From: Onchocerca lupi | Lineage: Eukaryota > Nematoda > Chromadorea > Rhabditida > Onchocercidae | Direction: 5' to 3' | Assembly: GCA_028564675.1 (NCBI GenBank) | Contig: JAOVVO010000440.1 | Location: 1 to 64,000, forward strand | Length of the DNA: 64,000 bases | Shown: piece by piece, positions 38,751 to 51,336 of the stretch | How positions within the stretch are numbered: position 1 is the stretch's first letter | Layout: every line of letters starts with the position of its first letter | Program-made: the position numbers and the translations under genes | The notes under the pieces: generated by a model | What the model saw: the letters and a program-made list of their open reading frames with translations, nothing else | Told to the model about the DNA's origin: nothing | The model's database searches: none

Positions 38751-40005
38751 ATGTCAATGGTACGGTTTTGGTTTATGGTATGGATGCTAGTTGATAGTAT
38801 TTGCATAAATTGTACCGAACGGAAGGAAACCAAGAAGGTAGTCTTTAAGTTATGTAGTTTTTTTAAAATTTCCATGTTAACATTTATTAAATCGTATGAA
38901 TTCGCTTCGTTTTCCAAGTTGAGCAAAAGTTAAAGTATTACTGAAACTAAAATAAATGTTGGAGTTATCGGAAAAGTTAAAATTGTCAACATTTTTGATA
39001 TTTGTGGGACATTCGGGATTATACGGAGCACGACCTGGAAAAGTTATACGATCAGTGGGAAGAAAATGATGACGATGAATTAGAGGAGGATGAACTGCCA
39101 CCATACAAACGAAAAACACAACAGCCGGATCTTGATAAGATTATGAAACAGGTATGCATTCCTGTAATCTTCGCAAATAACTTTTCTGGAGCAAGTCTTT
39201 AATGGGACTGACCCTCGACTTTCTTTTAATAAGAAGTTTCAGATACACTGTTTAAACTTTAAAAAGATCTCATAAATTGATAGCATTTTTAAAGCCATTT
39301 GTGTACAAAGTTTATCTTACACCCGGGAAATTTATTCTTGATATAGATACGAATTTTTTTGATTCTCATTTTTCAATAAATTTGTTACAGACTTGCTATA
39401 GCTCATCTATTTGCTTTATGGATACTTCATACATTGATTCATTTGTTGAAAATATTCAGTTTTTCTAATGCTTATTTGAGGATGCAGGCAGGAACACCGG
39501 AAGAATTAATGATGCTATCAAAGAAGGGACAGTCTGTAATGATGTTTGTTGGTATTGGTGATGTTAATGGTAAACGAGCCGAGAAGTTTTACACGGAGAA
39601 ATGGATTGGGGTATGGCAAAACAGTCTCTTCAACAACCATATCGATGTCCAGGTTGTTTTTTCGTATTAATGAATTTTCTTTTACCTTCAATTCTGATTC
39701 ATTCTGATTCAAAGCGTAGTCGCTGAATAGAACAGAAATGTCAAAAAATGCTTTCAAATAATTGCTTTTTTTTTGTTTCCTGTATACATACTTTACTTCA
39801 GTCAGTCATATTAATGTTGAAAAAATATTTGTTTGAGACATTCACAATCGATGACAATCGTGCAATCTTCATGTTTGCGGATGGGTCGAAGGCATGGGAA
39901 GGAAAGGATTTCTTGTTGAAACAGCCACAAGTAAGCGAAGTATCGCTGGAAGGGCGACAGTATCCTGGGCCAGCTTTCAAGAAGGAGAAAAAAGAGGAAT
40001 TGTAA
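38751..40005 (+). CDS. MESD: MESD, ER chaperone for LRP-family receptors
   Basis: Luminal ER chaperone that folds the beta-propeller/EGF modules of LDL-receptor-family proteins (Mesd in mouse, Boca in fly). Four exons: 38751-38837, 39008-39151, 39488-39652 and 39838-40005, giving 187 aa. A signal peptide is visible (MVRFWFMVWMLVDSICINC), then KETKK and DIRDYTEHDLEKLYDQWEEN, matching the human KKKKDIRDY start of the mature domain. The core follows: KKGQSVMMFVGI, WQNSLFNNHIDVQ, DNRAIFMFADGSKAWEGKDF and VSLEGRQYPG. The protein ends in KEEL, a KDEL-type ER-retrieval signal. Intron 3 uses a TTTGAG acceptor. Intron 1 has no AG at the position the conserved frame requires (the bases read TTTGTGG before GAC); skipping to the next AG would delete DIRDYTE. 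A broken inverted copy lies at 44335-45450. Confidence 0.88.
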
Positions 40006-41538
40006 TAATCTAAAATCTGCTAAATAATGATTTATTCAGGATGTATTGTTAGACGGGTACTTAATGGATGGCCTTATGATAGTACAAAGTTTTTGTTGAA
40101 ATTTCAAACTTTGACTGATCGCTGCTAGTTTTTCTTCTTTAAAATTTTACATATTATTAATTTCAAAATTTTTGACTGTTCACTGCATGGTTTTCATTTA
40201 ACATTTCATATATTATTTGTACTCTATTAATCTATAAAGATTTTTTTATGCTCTTTGTTTTTCGGAATATTGGCCTACAATACTGAACCTCTTAGATTAT
40301 TATTTGAATGAGCTATATAATAAATTGATACTTTCAAATTCTTTTTTCTTAACCAAGTTACGATGATTTATGATATTATGAAGATTGCATCATAATTGTT
40401 AGGAAGAAGAAGCGCTAACTTCAAGAAGCTATTATAAATTTAAAATGATTTTAATTTAATGATTTTAATTTTTAAAATTCTAGTCTTAAAGTAAATAAAA
40501 ATTTTAAAGTTTAAACAGATATGCATAAATTCAAGATTTGTTCATTTTTACTTTCTGTCTGGTCCAGTTTACCATGAATGATAACAACATAAAATTATAA
40601 TAAATTAAAAAGCACAAAATTATCGAAATGGACAAATTAAGTAATGTTGGAAACGATTATGTAAAATTTTTTGGACCAAAACAAATTTAAGGATTTAAGC
40701 ATCAATAAACTTGGCAGTCTACATTGATTAAATATATCTAATTGTCTGCAGATAAAGCTAAGATAGCGGTCGGTTCCCCAATGTCTTTTAGATCTTGATG
40801 AGAAAATTAAATCTTTATCATTCCCTATTTTTATCACTTGATAAGATCCTATCAGCAATAATGCTTCATTTTACAAGACATCATAATTTAATTTCAAATT
40901 TATTGCCGTTACGAAAAAAGAAAAAAAAGTCTACGCACTGAATGATCGAAAGTCGTATTTGATGACATCACAAAAACACACAAATATTGTCTCGGAATAA
41001 ACGAAAATAAAGAAGGACTAAAGTACAGACGATTCCAAAAGTAAAAAGGAGTGATGGCAAGATATTTAGTGATTAACTTATCTACCGTGGTCGCTAAAGT
41101 TTCTCACAAGAACTCAGCTATGAAACTTTTTAGTTCAATAATCCTTCGCTAATTATTTCCTTCGAAATAATTCATTCTCGTTCTCTCTACTTTCATGCCG
41201 ACTAAACTAAATAATGTACTCTGAAATCATTCGCTCTAGAAGGTTATATAATGGCAGAGCAGTAATTAATGGATCAATACAATGCACATATTAATAGATG
41301 CACAAACACAATAAATATGCATAAGCATAACTAGTGTGACAGTTTTCTTCTATCAATTGCAAAAATTTCACCATTCATATTGCTCTCTTCAAATACGATG
41401 TTTATCCATCCTCAGATGTCTCAAACAGAAAATTTAAAAACTTACTGTTTCGATTTTGAATCAAGACTAGATAGTCAATGAAATTTTATATTTTCCATAG
41501 GAAGAAGAGGAAGAAAAAAATTACCTCAGTTTATTTCG
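40006..41538. other. Intergenic between MESD and the small acidic gene
   Basis: Holds the 3' flank of MESD and the 3' flank of the convergent minus-strand gene. No exon-like sequence or notable repeat was seen. Confidence 0.55.
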
Positions 41539-42434
41539 TCATTCTTTCTCATTCTTCTGTTTCACGTAATCAGTCACTTCCGAGATAGGTGAACTTCCGA
41601 GAACAAAACTAACTTTCGAATCAAAATATTCATTATCATCTACATTTGCTTTGCCATTCGCATAGCTCATGGCACTGTTTCCTTCACTAATACTGATTAC
41701 TTCACATGAATCATCCGACTCACTGTAAACAGTTTGTTGAAAAAAACTAGGGAATTTTAGATTTTTTTTTTTTTTTGACTAAAAGTATTTTTATTTCTTT
41801 TTTCTTTCTTGTTTCTAATCGTTAAAATGAAAAAAGCAAATGTTCAGAAAATAAGAAAAACAAATCTGAAAAATAGCAAATTATTAAAATTCTGACTAAT
41901 TATCAGAATTCACAATAGATAAATTATTAAAAGTTAATACCAAGCAGCAAATATATGGCTATTTACCTTGTATCATCAGGAAGTGAAGCTATAGCTGCAT
42001 TCCAGTCCGTATCATAAATTATCATAGGTGCATTCACCAATCTAAAATAATATTTCAGTGATTCATCTTCTTGCATAACAAGTTTATCTTAATAAGCGAA
42101 GCATGAAAAGTCCTAATGATTCTATCAGATTTAACTTATGCAGTTTGTATGCAAATTTATATAATAAATACAATAAAAAAAAGAACAGAAATTGACATAA
42201 ATTGACAAATTAGTACAAATAATTAAGCCATACAAAGACCGATAAATAGTCGAGAAATAAATTTGAAAAACTAAATTCTTTGCAATTTTTATGAGAGTAA
42301 AATATAACGAACCTTCCGATAAGTTCTTTATTAGACAAACTATTTCGATCGATGACAACGAAATCAGATCCTGACGATGATGTCGATAGGCTATCTGTAT
42401 TGTCCAATAAATGTTCCTCGTCAGCTTTTTCCAT
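41539..42434 (-). CDS. Small acidic protein, not recognised
   Basis: Three minus-strand exons, 42434-42313, 42041-41967 and 41722-41539, join in phase with GT-AG introns to give 126 aa. The protein is rich in Ser, Asp and Glu, has no membrane segment or signal peptide, and matches no family I recognise. Two short acidic-hydrophobic stretches stand out: GSDFVVID near residue 23 and SDDSCEVISI near residue 68. Both loosely fit the LC3/GABARAP-interacting pattern (aromatic or Cys, two residues, Ile/Val, with acidic neighbours), but that reading is speculative because the pattern is common. The middle exon has a conserved-looking block (NAPMIIYDTDWNAAIASLPDD). It lies between MESD and its inverted broken copy, outside the duplicated sequence as far as I can see. 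Confidence 0.7.
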
Positions 42435-44334
42435 AATTCAATTTAAAGATTTCAACAATGAAAGATTAATTTCGTATGACGAGTATCTGTCACTGCCTAA
42501 ATGATTTAATCGATAAATTTCTTATTGATAACATTCATAAATATTCATGCAAAAGATGTAGGCTCAAATTAAAAATCCTGAAATCGATTTAGAATTAGAT
42601 ATTAGGCTAAGGAAAGAAGGACAGTACAGTTTCTTGAAAAAAAAAAAAGTGCTCTTTATGTCTAAAAGTTTATTAAATTCAACTCCCAACATATTATTTG
42701 TTTATTGAAAATGTTTGAAGGATTTTATTCTGCAAAAATTTCATCCTTTCACAAAATGTAACTTCACAAGCTTTAGATGAGAAAGAGAAAAGAGTAGCAG
42801 TGAAGTAAATTATTAAAACTAATACTCATTCTACCAAAGAATATTTCAGGCTTGAAAAAATGAGGATAAATTAGACAAAGCAATTTCATACGCTGAAATA
42901 ACAAATATTTATAGAATTAGTTTTCGCATCATATTTGATAGCGGATTTCTTGATGGTAAAAGTATTAAATAGTGCAAAGAACCAAAATCAAACTTCTTCT
43001 CATTATTCTTTTACCATCTGATTAAATTATTGATAATCTGAATTCTTATAGTCTAATACATAGCAAAATTTAAGATATCAACTTATTGCAGGAAATTTCT
43101 AGCACAAAAGAAAAGTAACTGATCAAGTTTCGAAAATTGCCAATCCTTAAAATCCACCGAATTTCCGATCAATATATAAACTTGAAACTTTTATTCTTTT
43201 CCCTGTTTCTGCAACACAAATATAACGCAGTAAGGAACAAAATCTTCCATACTAGTCTTCAGAAAGCGAGAAATTTATTTAGCAACTGAACAACTATCGC
43301 TTCCAAAAGAAAAAGTAAATAGGCACAAAGTCTACACTAAATCAATAAATAAAACTCATTTTAAATAGTATGTCCATAGAAGGAAACGACGAATATGCGG
43401 ATGATTTCAACAAAGTTGCTAAATCTGTCACCTTTACACCATTTTATTCTTTCACTAAATATTTCAAAAAATAAATCATGAAAAGGTTATAATGGACGAA
43501 AAATAGATTTCTGTCCTCTAACTCGAACATATCTTTCAAATGACTCCTTTAAAAGTCTTATGAAAATGCTTGAGGATCCGCAAGATACAAAAAATGTTTC
43601 TACAGAGAGATTTTTGTTTAAAAAACAAAAGTGAGAAATCTGAAAATATTCCGCCTTCTTCGGAAAATGAAAATCCTTTTGAAAATCCAAATGATCCTGA
43701 TTACTTAAAAACTTGATCTCTAACAAGATTTTAAAATTTTTTCTCCCTTAAAAATAAAATAAAATTTTCTATTAAAAAATATTCCTTTCGATTTCTATTC
43801 GATGTAAAAATGAAGTCATTAGTACCGAATAAAAAATATTCTATCCGGATGCTAAATATCTTGCACCGTCTTTCTGTTTATCAATATTTCATGCGAATGA
43901 AAAAAGAATAATGAAATTTGATTGAGAAGAAATAGAAAGGCACATACATAAAGAAAAACTCATCAAAATAATCTAAAGTCTCGAAAATCTAAAGAACAGA
44001 TCAGTGATATTGAATTTTGAACTACTGATGCCTCAGTTCTTTTCACTTAGACGATTCTAAGAATTAATTATTCATAGAGTTTAGAACGAGAAAAAATAAA
44101 GCCAAAACTTAGAATCAACTCTAACATTATCCCCTAATATAATCTATAAAAAAGTATTACTGAAATACCGAACTATCACTCTGATACTTGAAATGAGTGG
44201 CGATAAGAAAATAGGAGATGACAATGAGGTCAAGTAATAAATATGTATAACAACACAGTCGAATAAATTAATTAAATTAATTGAAAGAAAAATTTAACAA
44301 ACTGAAAAACTTTAATTTCATTACAAACATTGCA
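42435..44334. other. Intergenic, no gene seen
   Basis: AT-rich sequence with short frames only. It ends where similarity to MESD begins. Confidence 0.55.
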
Positions 44335-45450
44335 TTGTCACATTTCCGATGATCCCTCGCTTATTTGCAACTGTTTCAACAAGAAATCCCTTTATTCCCA
44401 GGTTTTCGATTCATTTGCAAACATGAAAAATTGTCCAACTGTCATCGATTGTGAATGTCTGAAACAAATTTCTTCTCAATGATTAAAATAATCGATTGAA
44501 GTAAAATATGTATAGAGAAAGCATCTTTCTTTTGACATTTCAATTCCATTCAGCGATTATGCTTTTTCTTCCACATGAATCAGAATTGAAAGTAAAGATA
44601 AATTTATCAATACGAAAAAACAACCTGGACACTGATATAGTTGTTGAAGAGACTGTTTTGCCATGTATCAATCCATCTCTCTGTGTAAAACTTCTCGACC
44701 CGTTTGCCCATTAACATTACCAATACTAACAAACACATCACTGTCTCTTCTTTGGTAGCACCGCTAATTCTTCGGTATTTCTGCCTGTATCCTCAAATAA
44801 GCGTTAGAAAAATTGGATTTTTTTTTTTTTGATTCATTAGCTGTTTCAACTAATGAATCAAATTTCAATCTCATCAAAGACTTGTTCCAGAAAAGCTATC
44901 TGCAAAGATTACAGGAATGATACCCATTTCATGATCTTATCAAGATCCGGCTGATCTGTTTTTTCTTTTTTTTTTTTTTTTGTATGGTGACAGTCCATTC
45001 TTTTCTAATTCATAGTCATTATTCTCTTCCCATTGATCGTATAATATTTCCAGGTCGCGCTCCGTATAATACCGAATGTCTCATAAAATTTTAAAAAATG
45101 GCGACAATTTTAACTTTCCTGATAACTCCAACATTTATTTTAGTTTCAGTAATACTTAAAATTTTGCTGAACTTGGAGACGAAACGTTAACGACGTAAAG
45201 TTAACGTGGAAATTAAAAACGAAGCTAAAGAAGTTCGAGATTGACATCTTCGCTTCTTTTTATTCGACACAGTTTACATAAGTGCTCTCCTTAGCATTCA
45301 CAGTAAATACCAAGCCATATTACTAGTATAACGGACACGCTGCTAAGTGAAAACTGGAATTAATCGACGCCTTTCACGAGAGTTGAAAATAGCGGCTTGC
45401 GTGAATCTAAAATTGCGGCTTGCGTGAATCTTCGCTACTTTCAAATAAGT
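44335..45450 (-). pseudogene. Inverted, intron-containing broken copy of MESD
   Basis: On the minus strand this block is collinear with about 38640-39960, including introns and 5' flank, so it arose by DNA duplication and not from mRNA. Matching landmarks include ACATTCACAATCGATGAC (near 44450), GGATTTCTTGTTGAAACAG (near 44390), AACAGTCTCTTCAACAAC (near 44650) and GGAGTTATC with its neighbours (near 45125). It is broken. A stop follows TGGGAA in the last exon. One base is lost in the exon 3 equivalent (CCGAAGAA against CCGGAAGAA). An A run expanded in the exon 2 equivalent (about 44960-44985, seen as poly-T on the + strand). A 17-bp segment is duplicated near 45392-45431. Its last intron keeps a TTTCAG acceptor where the intact gene has TTTGAG. 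Confidence 0.88.
45392..45431. repeat. Short direct repeat in the pseudogene's 5' flank
   Basis: GCGGCTTGCGTGAATCT occurs at 45392-45408 and 45415-45431. The intact MESD flank has one related copy (AATTCACGCGGGCCGC near 38655), so this is a local duplication in the copy. Confidence 0.75.
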
Positions 45451-48400
45451 ATATGTAATGGGAAGTTTTCTTCTACGGTTAATATTATGTAGTGTTGACA
45501 GTGAAATCTTTATATAAATTGATGCCATAAGATGTATAATCCAACAAGCACACGTAATCGCAATGAGTACTATGTCCTAAAATGATTCTTAACTTAATCA
45601 GGTTGTAAATCAAAGGATCTTTGAACTTAAATTAATTAATTTAATTATTTGTTCATTTATTCTTTAATTCATTTGTCTTCTTATCCATTTATTTATTTCT
45701 TAATGATGCTATTATTAATTTAAATCTTTGTAATACTGTCAAATGTAATAATACTATTTCATCCATTTCCAACAATTTTACTTATTTCCCAATGCTTGGT
45801 TAAATTTAAGCATTTATAGTATGGCATTCTCCGCTTAGCAAATACGAATATTTCTTTGTGTTGATAAAACCGTACGAAATGGCAAAAATTGGAAATGATT
45901 AAATTGGAAATGCATTTAATCTATCCATTAAAACAATTGCCAAAACCAAAAAAATACCTGTGAAATAGTTGTTGTGAAGTAATACTTATTTGATGCTTAT
46001 ATAAAAAAGTCACATAAGTAAGCAAACTGGATAATATTCAGATGATAAAAGTTTAAAGCGGCAATTTCTCAAATCAGTAATTTGATAATTTGAAAAAAAA
46101 TCGCGAAGTTTCAATTCAAATTTGAATAAATAAAAAAATCAATTTGTTGATTATTCTTTCAAGATGCAACCTTTATTTCTTTGTTTCTTACTTTTTTCAT
46201 TTTTCATTTTTTGTTTTTTGTTAGCAAAAGAAACTGTTTTATTCTTTAGTATGAAAATTTTCCTGCAATTCCCAATATTTTGATACTTGATATTTTGTAA
46301 TAAATAAAATTTTCTTCCTTTCCAATAAGAAAAATACTAATAAAATTTATTCTATTTTGTTTTTGTTTTTTCCCTTCAAATGTATTTTCTTAACACATAA
46401 CGATCTCTAAACTAATAGCATTAAAAACTGCTGCAATTGTCATTTGCTTTTGAAAATACGAATTTTTTGAAATATCCTGATATTCTCAGAAAAATTTCGA
46501 CTTTTTTCTCATTATTAATTGCAACGATAAATTTTACATTTCTGCAAAAATTCTTTTGGAATCAAACAATGACGTGTTAACTTTTGCATTATCATTAATA
46601 TGAAAGATAAAAATAAACAAAATTTTTTAAAGATTTTATGAGCAAAATATTTAATAACAATAATAATAATCTTTTTTTCTTTCTTGATTTCTTTCAGCTT
46701 TTCGTAAAATTTCGTTCAAAAATACTTGATGAAATTCATCATCATTGCATTTCTCTGCTTTTTTGTGAATCATTTAGTTTTTGCGTTGCAAAAAACGATC
46801 GAAGAAAAGTATGCACACTGATTCACATTTTGAAGCCATTTATTTCTTGCATTACAACTAGCTATGCATTTAAAGGGTGGATACACCTGTTTACATTAAA
46901 GTCTTGATGACATTCTATGATTCCTATTTAACACGTGAAGAAACTGTCCGGTTTATATTTAACACGTGAAGACATTGTCGGGTTGGCTATTTAATACGTG
47001 AAAACGGTTGGTTATTTAATATATGAAAACACTATCGAGATATTTATGGCCAAAAATATTATAATATTGTAAATCTAAAATGTTGCCGATGTTTGGCAGT
47101 AATTTTTTTCTGTCAGTGTAATATTTTGCTGTTTTGGGGCAGTTTGTTATATTTTGAATTATTGTTATTGTTTTCAAAGGTATTCTGGAACCTTAACTTC
47201 TAGTGATTTCAAAGTTTACTAATAAATAACATCAGATCGCGAAACTGTAAATAATAATTGAATAGAACAGAAATCCTTCGTGATTCTTGATTGGATCGAT
47301 TTGATTCTTCAACGTGTTAACACCTTCTCTCAGTATCTTCATTGTTTAGATTTTAAAAAAAAATCGGCATTTATAATATGGAATTAAGTTTCAGAGAATA
47401 GTTCGATGAATTTTATTCGTGTGTTTTTCAGCTAATGAAGACTGATTTATATTAATAAATCTAGGCCGACAGAAATAAATCCAGCCTTAAATTAATGAGA
47501 TTTTTTTTAAAAAAAGGCTTGATAAAACAAAACAAAATTTGAGCAGAAAAGAAAGCTGAAGGTTGTAAGAATTACACAGAAGAGAATATGCTATCATAAA
47601 TTCTTATTTTCAAAAGAAATTTATGACAAAAATGAATCAGCGATATGTGTTCTTAAATTGAAAATTGGATACATTCTTATTAAATAAATATTTGCATTGA
47701 AGTAAAGTTCTCCCTAAAGTATGAAATGTTAAGAACATTTGAGTTTTTGCTTTTACAAAAAAAGTTTTTTTTTGCATAAGATTCAAAGTTTGCGAAGAAA
47801 GGACAATGCTACTTTCCATACAATGCATTTATTTCTTTAAAAGTTGCTTTTTCAAATTGTATATATATTTTGAAATTATTTCCTTTTTTTGAATTATTTC
47901 TAAGACTTACACAAATAACAAAAAATATTTTTTGGCCATAACAAATTTGTTCTTATATCGCAAATAAGTGAGGATGATCAAACCAAGCTTGTTTTCTCCT
48001 CAAAATCATTTAATCTATCTAATTTTTTCTTTTCTTTCCATTATTTTTTCGTCTTTTTTATAGTGAATATTCCGATTTGTAAATTATTTTATTAAACTGT
48101 AACTTAATTTTATTTGCCCAATTATTCGAATTGGTGAAATTCCATTTGTATCAAATAACAACAGCACATGCTTATTAATATAATGTTTTCTACCTTATAT
48201 TCTGTGTCACAGAAAATTTGTTCCTATTAAGGCTTGAAATATTAGTAATTTAAGTATATTATTATTTTCTTCCATTTCTATGATTTAACATATATTTTTA
48301 GAAGAAAGTCTATTCAACAACGAATTAATCTCTTAACTATATAAGTTATCGATTATTCAATACTGTTTTTAAACTATTTGAAATGTTCAAAATCGAAATG

Positions 48401-51336
48401 ATAACACATTTTAAGAATGCAAGTATGGAACAAATACTTTTTATTAACTTCCTTCCTTCCTTCCTTCTCTCCTATCTCTTTCCTTTTTATACTTTTTTTT
48501 GAAATTTTCTTATCAATCAATGAACAAACATTAAGTGCAAGTAAGCTTCATTGGGTCCGTTGAAATGCTAAAGCACTTAATTGAAGTGTTTTAAATAAAA
48601 TTCATCATTATAACTTGTCAGTACTGCTAATGATGCAATATTTTATGTTATATATAAGTTTAGCTATTTGATTATTTTATTATCAGTTATTTATCTGTAG
48701 ACTTTAATATTATAATTATTCGTTATTTATCAGATCCAAATTATTCTTTTTTTTGCATTTATATGAAGTATATCTTCATAGAGATATTAGCTTTTTGTGT
48801 CTATCATTCATTATTTAACAGCTTATTTTCTCATTGCAAAATCATTTAAAAGTATCATATCAGATAGATACTTGCTTCATGATGTGATACGACTTTAAAA
48901 TTTGAAATTATCATTTTAAAATTAAATTTCATTTCAAAAATTTGCATCCACTTTTTCCACTTCTCGAAAAAATAATAATTTAACCAATTCAATCCTACCT
49001 TATTCAATTATTATCCGTGATATATTTTGTGAAATATATTGGATATTTTATGAATTGAATGGTCTCTTTTTTTTTTTTTTTCAAAATTCACAGAGTTTGA
49101 AAATTTTCCATTTTTCATTCTCTCTTCTTATTTATTGCTTTTTTTTTCCTGTTATATTCACTATAAACTATTTATTTCGAAAAATTCGACAAACGAATGC
49201 ATTCAAATATGGCAGGCTTCATATTACGACTTTCATTTCAAAAAAAAAAAAAAGTTAAATTATTATTTAATAACATATGACATGATGACAACGATTCATC
49301 AATAGTTTACAGAGTATTTGTTATCCCATACCAAAAAAAAAAAAAAGAAATTATTCAAAAATTATTTGTTGTAAATCGACTTTTTTTTTTGGTTTCAATA
49401 ATTGCATAGGTAATACCTCTTTCTTTTTCTCCCTCTCTCTCTCTCTCTCCCTTTTTTCTCCTCTCTTGTTGGTACAAAATAATATGCATTCGTTATGATA
49501 CGGCAAGTAGTTACGAATCGTTTTGTGAAAATTGTAAGTTTTTTCGCTTCATTTTTATTTAAATGAAAAGAAAATATTGCTATAGGAATTCAGATTTTTT
49601 ACAATTTACTCACATACTTTTGTCATTAAATTAAATTCATGCGCGAAAAATTTCGAAATTTAATTTTCTTCCCGAAGTGAAATGAATTAATTACTTACTT
49701 AAGTAAGTTAATTAACTGTCGTTTTAATATGTAAAGTGTGATGCCATGTTTATTGCACTACAATTATTGCGAAAAAAGTTTTTTTTTTCAAAATAATTTT
49801 TTTTGACGATAATTGCAGTGCTATTGATACAACTTTTTACAATCTATTGGTTAATTAATTAAACATATGCATATCGCTTTTAATAAGTCACTAGGAAAGC
49901 AACCAATTATGATTCATACATCCGTAGTACTTTCTCTTTCGATTATTTAATTATTTAATTTAAATGATTATTTTTGGATAGCATTATCAACAGATGTTAG
50001 ATGAATAAACAACATATTCTGCTCTTAACGATTCAATTGACTAAAAATGAAATGGTAATATCAAAAGTTAATCAGAATTTTATCTGAAAATCTCACCCGT
50101 CTGTTCTTTATTCGCATTCGTTGAAAAAACAAAAAGTCATAATATTGAAAAAATGGAAAAAAAGGAAGGTGAATTTCTTTTTTTAATTTAAAAAAGTTAA
50201 AAATTTGCAAACTATAAAGAAAAGAAACAAATGAATACAGTTTGCATTTACTATCATATAGGAGTTGGAGGAAAGCTGAGTAAAAGAGGAATAAAAAGTT
50301 GGAATGTTGAAAAATCAAAAGGAAAACTTTCATTTTCAATTTAATTCTATAAATATTACAAAAGGGATTTTTTTTTTTGATAACTAAAGAAAGAAGTCGA
50401 TATCCCGATTTCTTCCTTAAAATTGCATCGAGAGATGAGATAACGGTATCAAATCTTCATTATAACAAAGTAAATGCTAGAAATAATCAATAATTTGATC
50501 ACTTTCTATGATTTGATAACTTTCATATGTTTCACAATACTTTGCTACATTTCATCCTTCTCGTTTTTCATTGTTGCACGATGATGACAACTGGTATTCA
50601 CCACCATTTAGTGGCATTTTTTTAAAAATAGTACAACTTTTTATTTGTTCAAGCAAACAATTTATTCGTGATCGTGACATACATTCTTCATATTTCATTC
50701 AATTCCCTCCACCACCATCAATCCGAAATTTCCTAATCTTTCAGTTTTTTATTGATTTACATTTGCCGAATGATTTCATTCAATTTTTGTCTTTATTTCA
50801 ATTTTAGATAAAGTGAAAGAAAAAAAAATTATTTGTTCATAATAATAAGAGGGTGATAAATTACAGCTTAATTAACAAAAAATAAATTTGAAATTGAAAA
50901 TTGATATTTTGAAGAATTAGTTGTTAGGATTATATTCAGAGAAATGATGACGAATTATGAAAATCATTCCATGGCTGCATAAATTATTACATTCTCGTCT
51001 TATAATCAGTAAGAAAAAATAAATAAATTATAAGTTAAAGGAGATTATATTCTTCAGTTTTGTAGTCCAAAGATCTATTTTCTTGCTTAGTGGAAATTAT
51101 ATATGTCTTGATTATTATCTTCAACACTCATTACTTAATCATTTCATACTATTCTAAAATTTTCATGCAGTCTTCACCTAAAATTATCTACTATAAACAG
51201 ATTTACCAAGAATAAAACTGGATAAGACAAATTTCGTTTTATATTTTCTGAAAGAACATCTCGATGCTAACCATTGGAAATTCCATTCAATTCACAGTTG
51301 ATACTGTAAGATGACCGTATCATCTCGTGTTACAGT
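45451..51336. other. Intergenic, no gene seen
   Basis: Almost 6 kb of AT-rich sequence without supported coding regions. It holds the four-unit repeat at 46925-47038, a CT-rich run at about 49432-49450, a near-perfect palindrome at about 49687-49715, and the upstream region of EXOC3. Confidence 0.55.
46925..47038. repeat. Four degenerate tandem units with E-box cores
   Basis: Units of about 25-33 bp of the form TATTTAACACGTGAAGACAT..TGTCGGGTT. The first two carry a perfect CACGTG at 46932-46937 and 46963-46968. The third has TACGTG and the fourth ATATGA, a gradual decay along the array. Confidence 0.7.

Noticed and set aside
38612..38794. Open frame just upstream of MESD
   Set aside because: It overlaps the MESD signal-peptide exon in another frame, and the matching region of the pseudogene shows only DNA-level similarity. 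Treated as 5' flank.
44508..44714. 68-codon + strand frame
   Set aside because: It is antisense to the MESD pseudogene; a similar antisense frame exists opposite the live gene at 39518-39757.
46638..46907. 89-codon ATG frame beginning with an Asn run
   Set aside because: Low-complexity Asn and Phe runs, no recognised similarity and no flanking exons.
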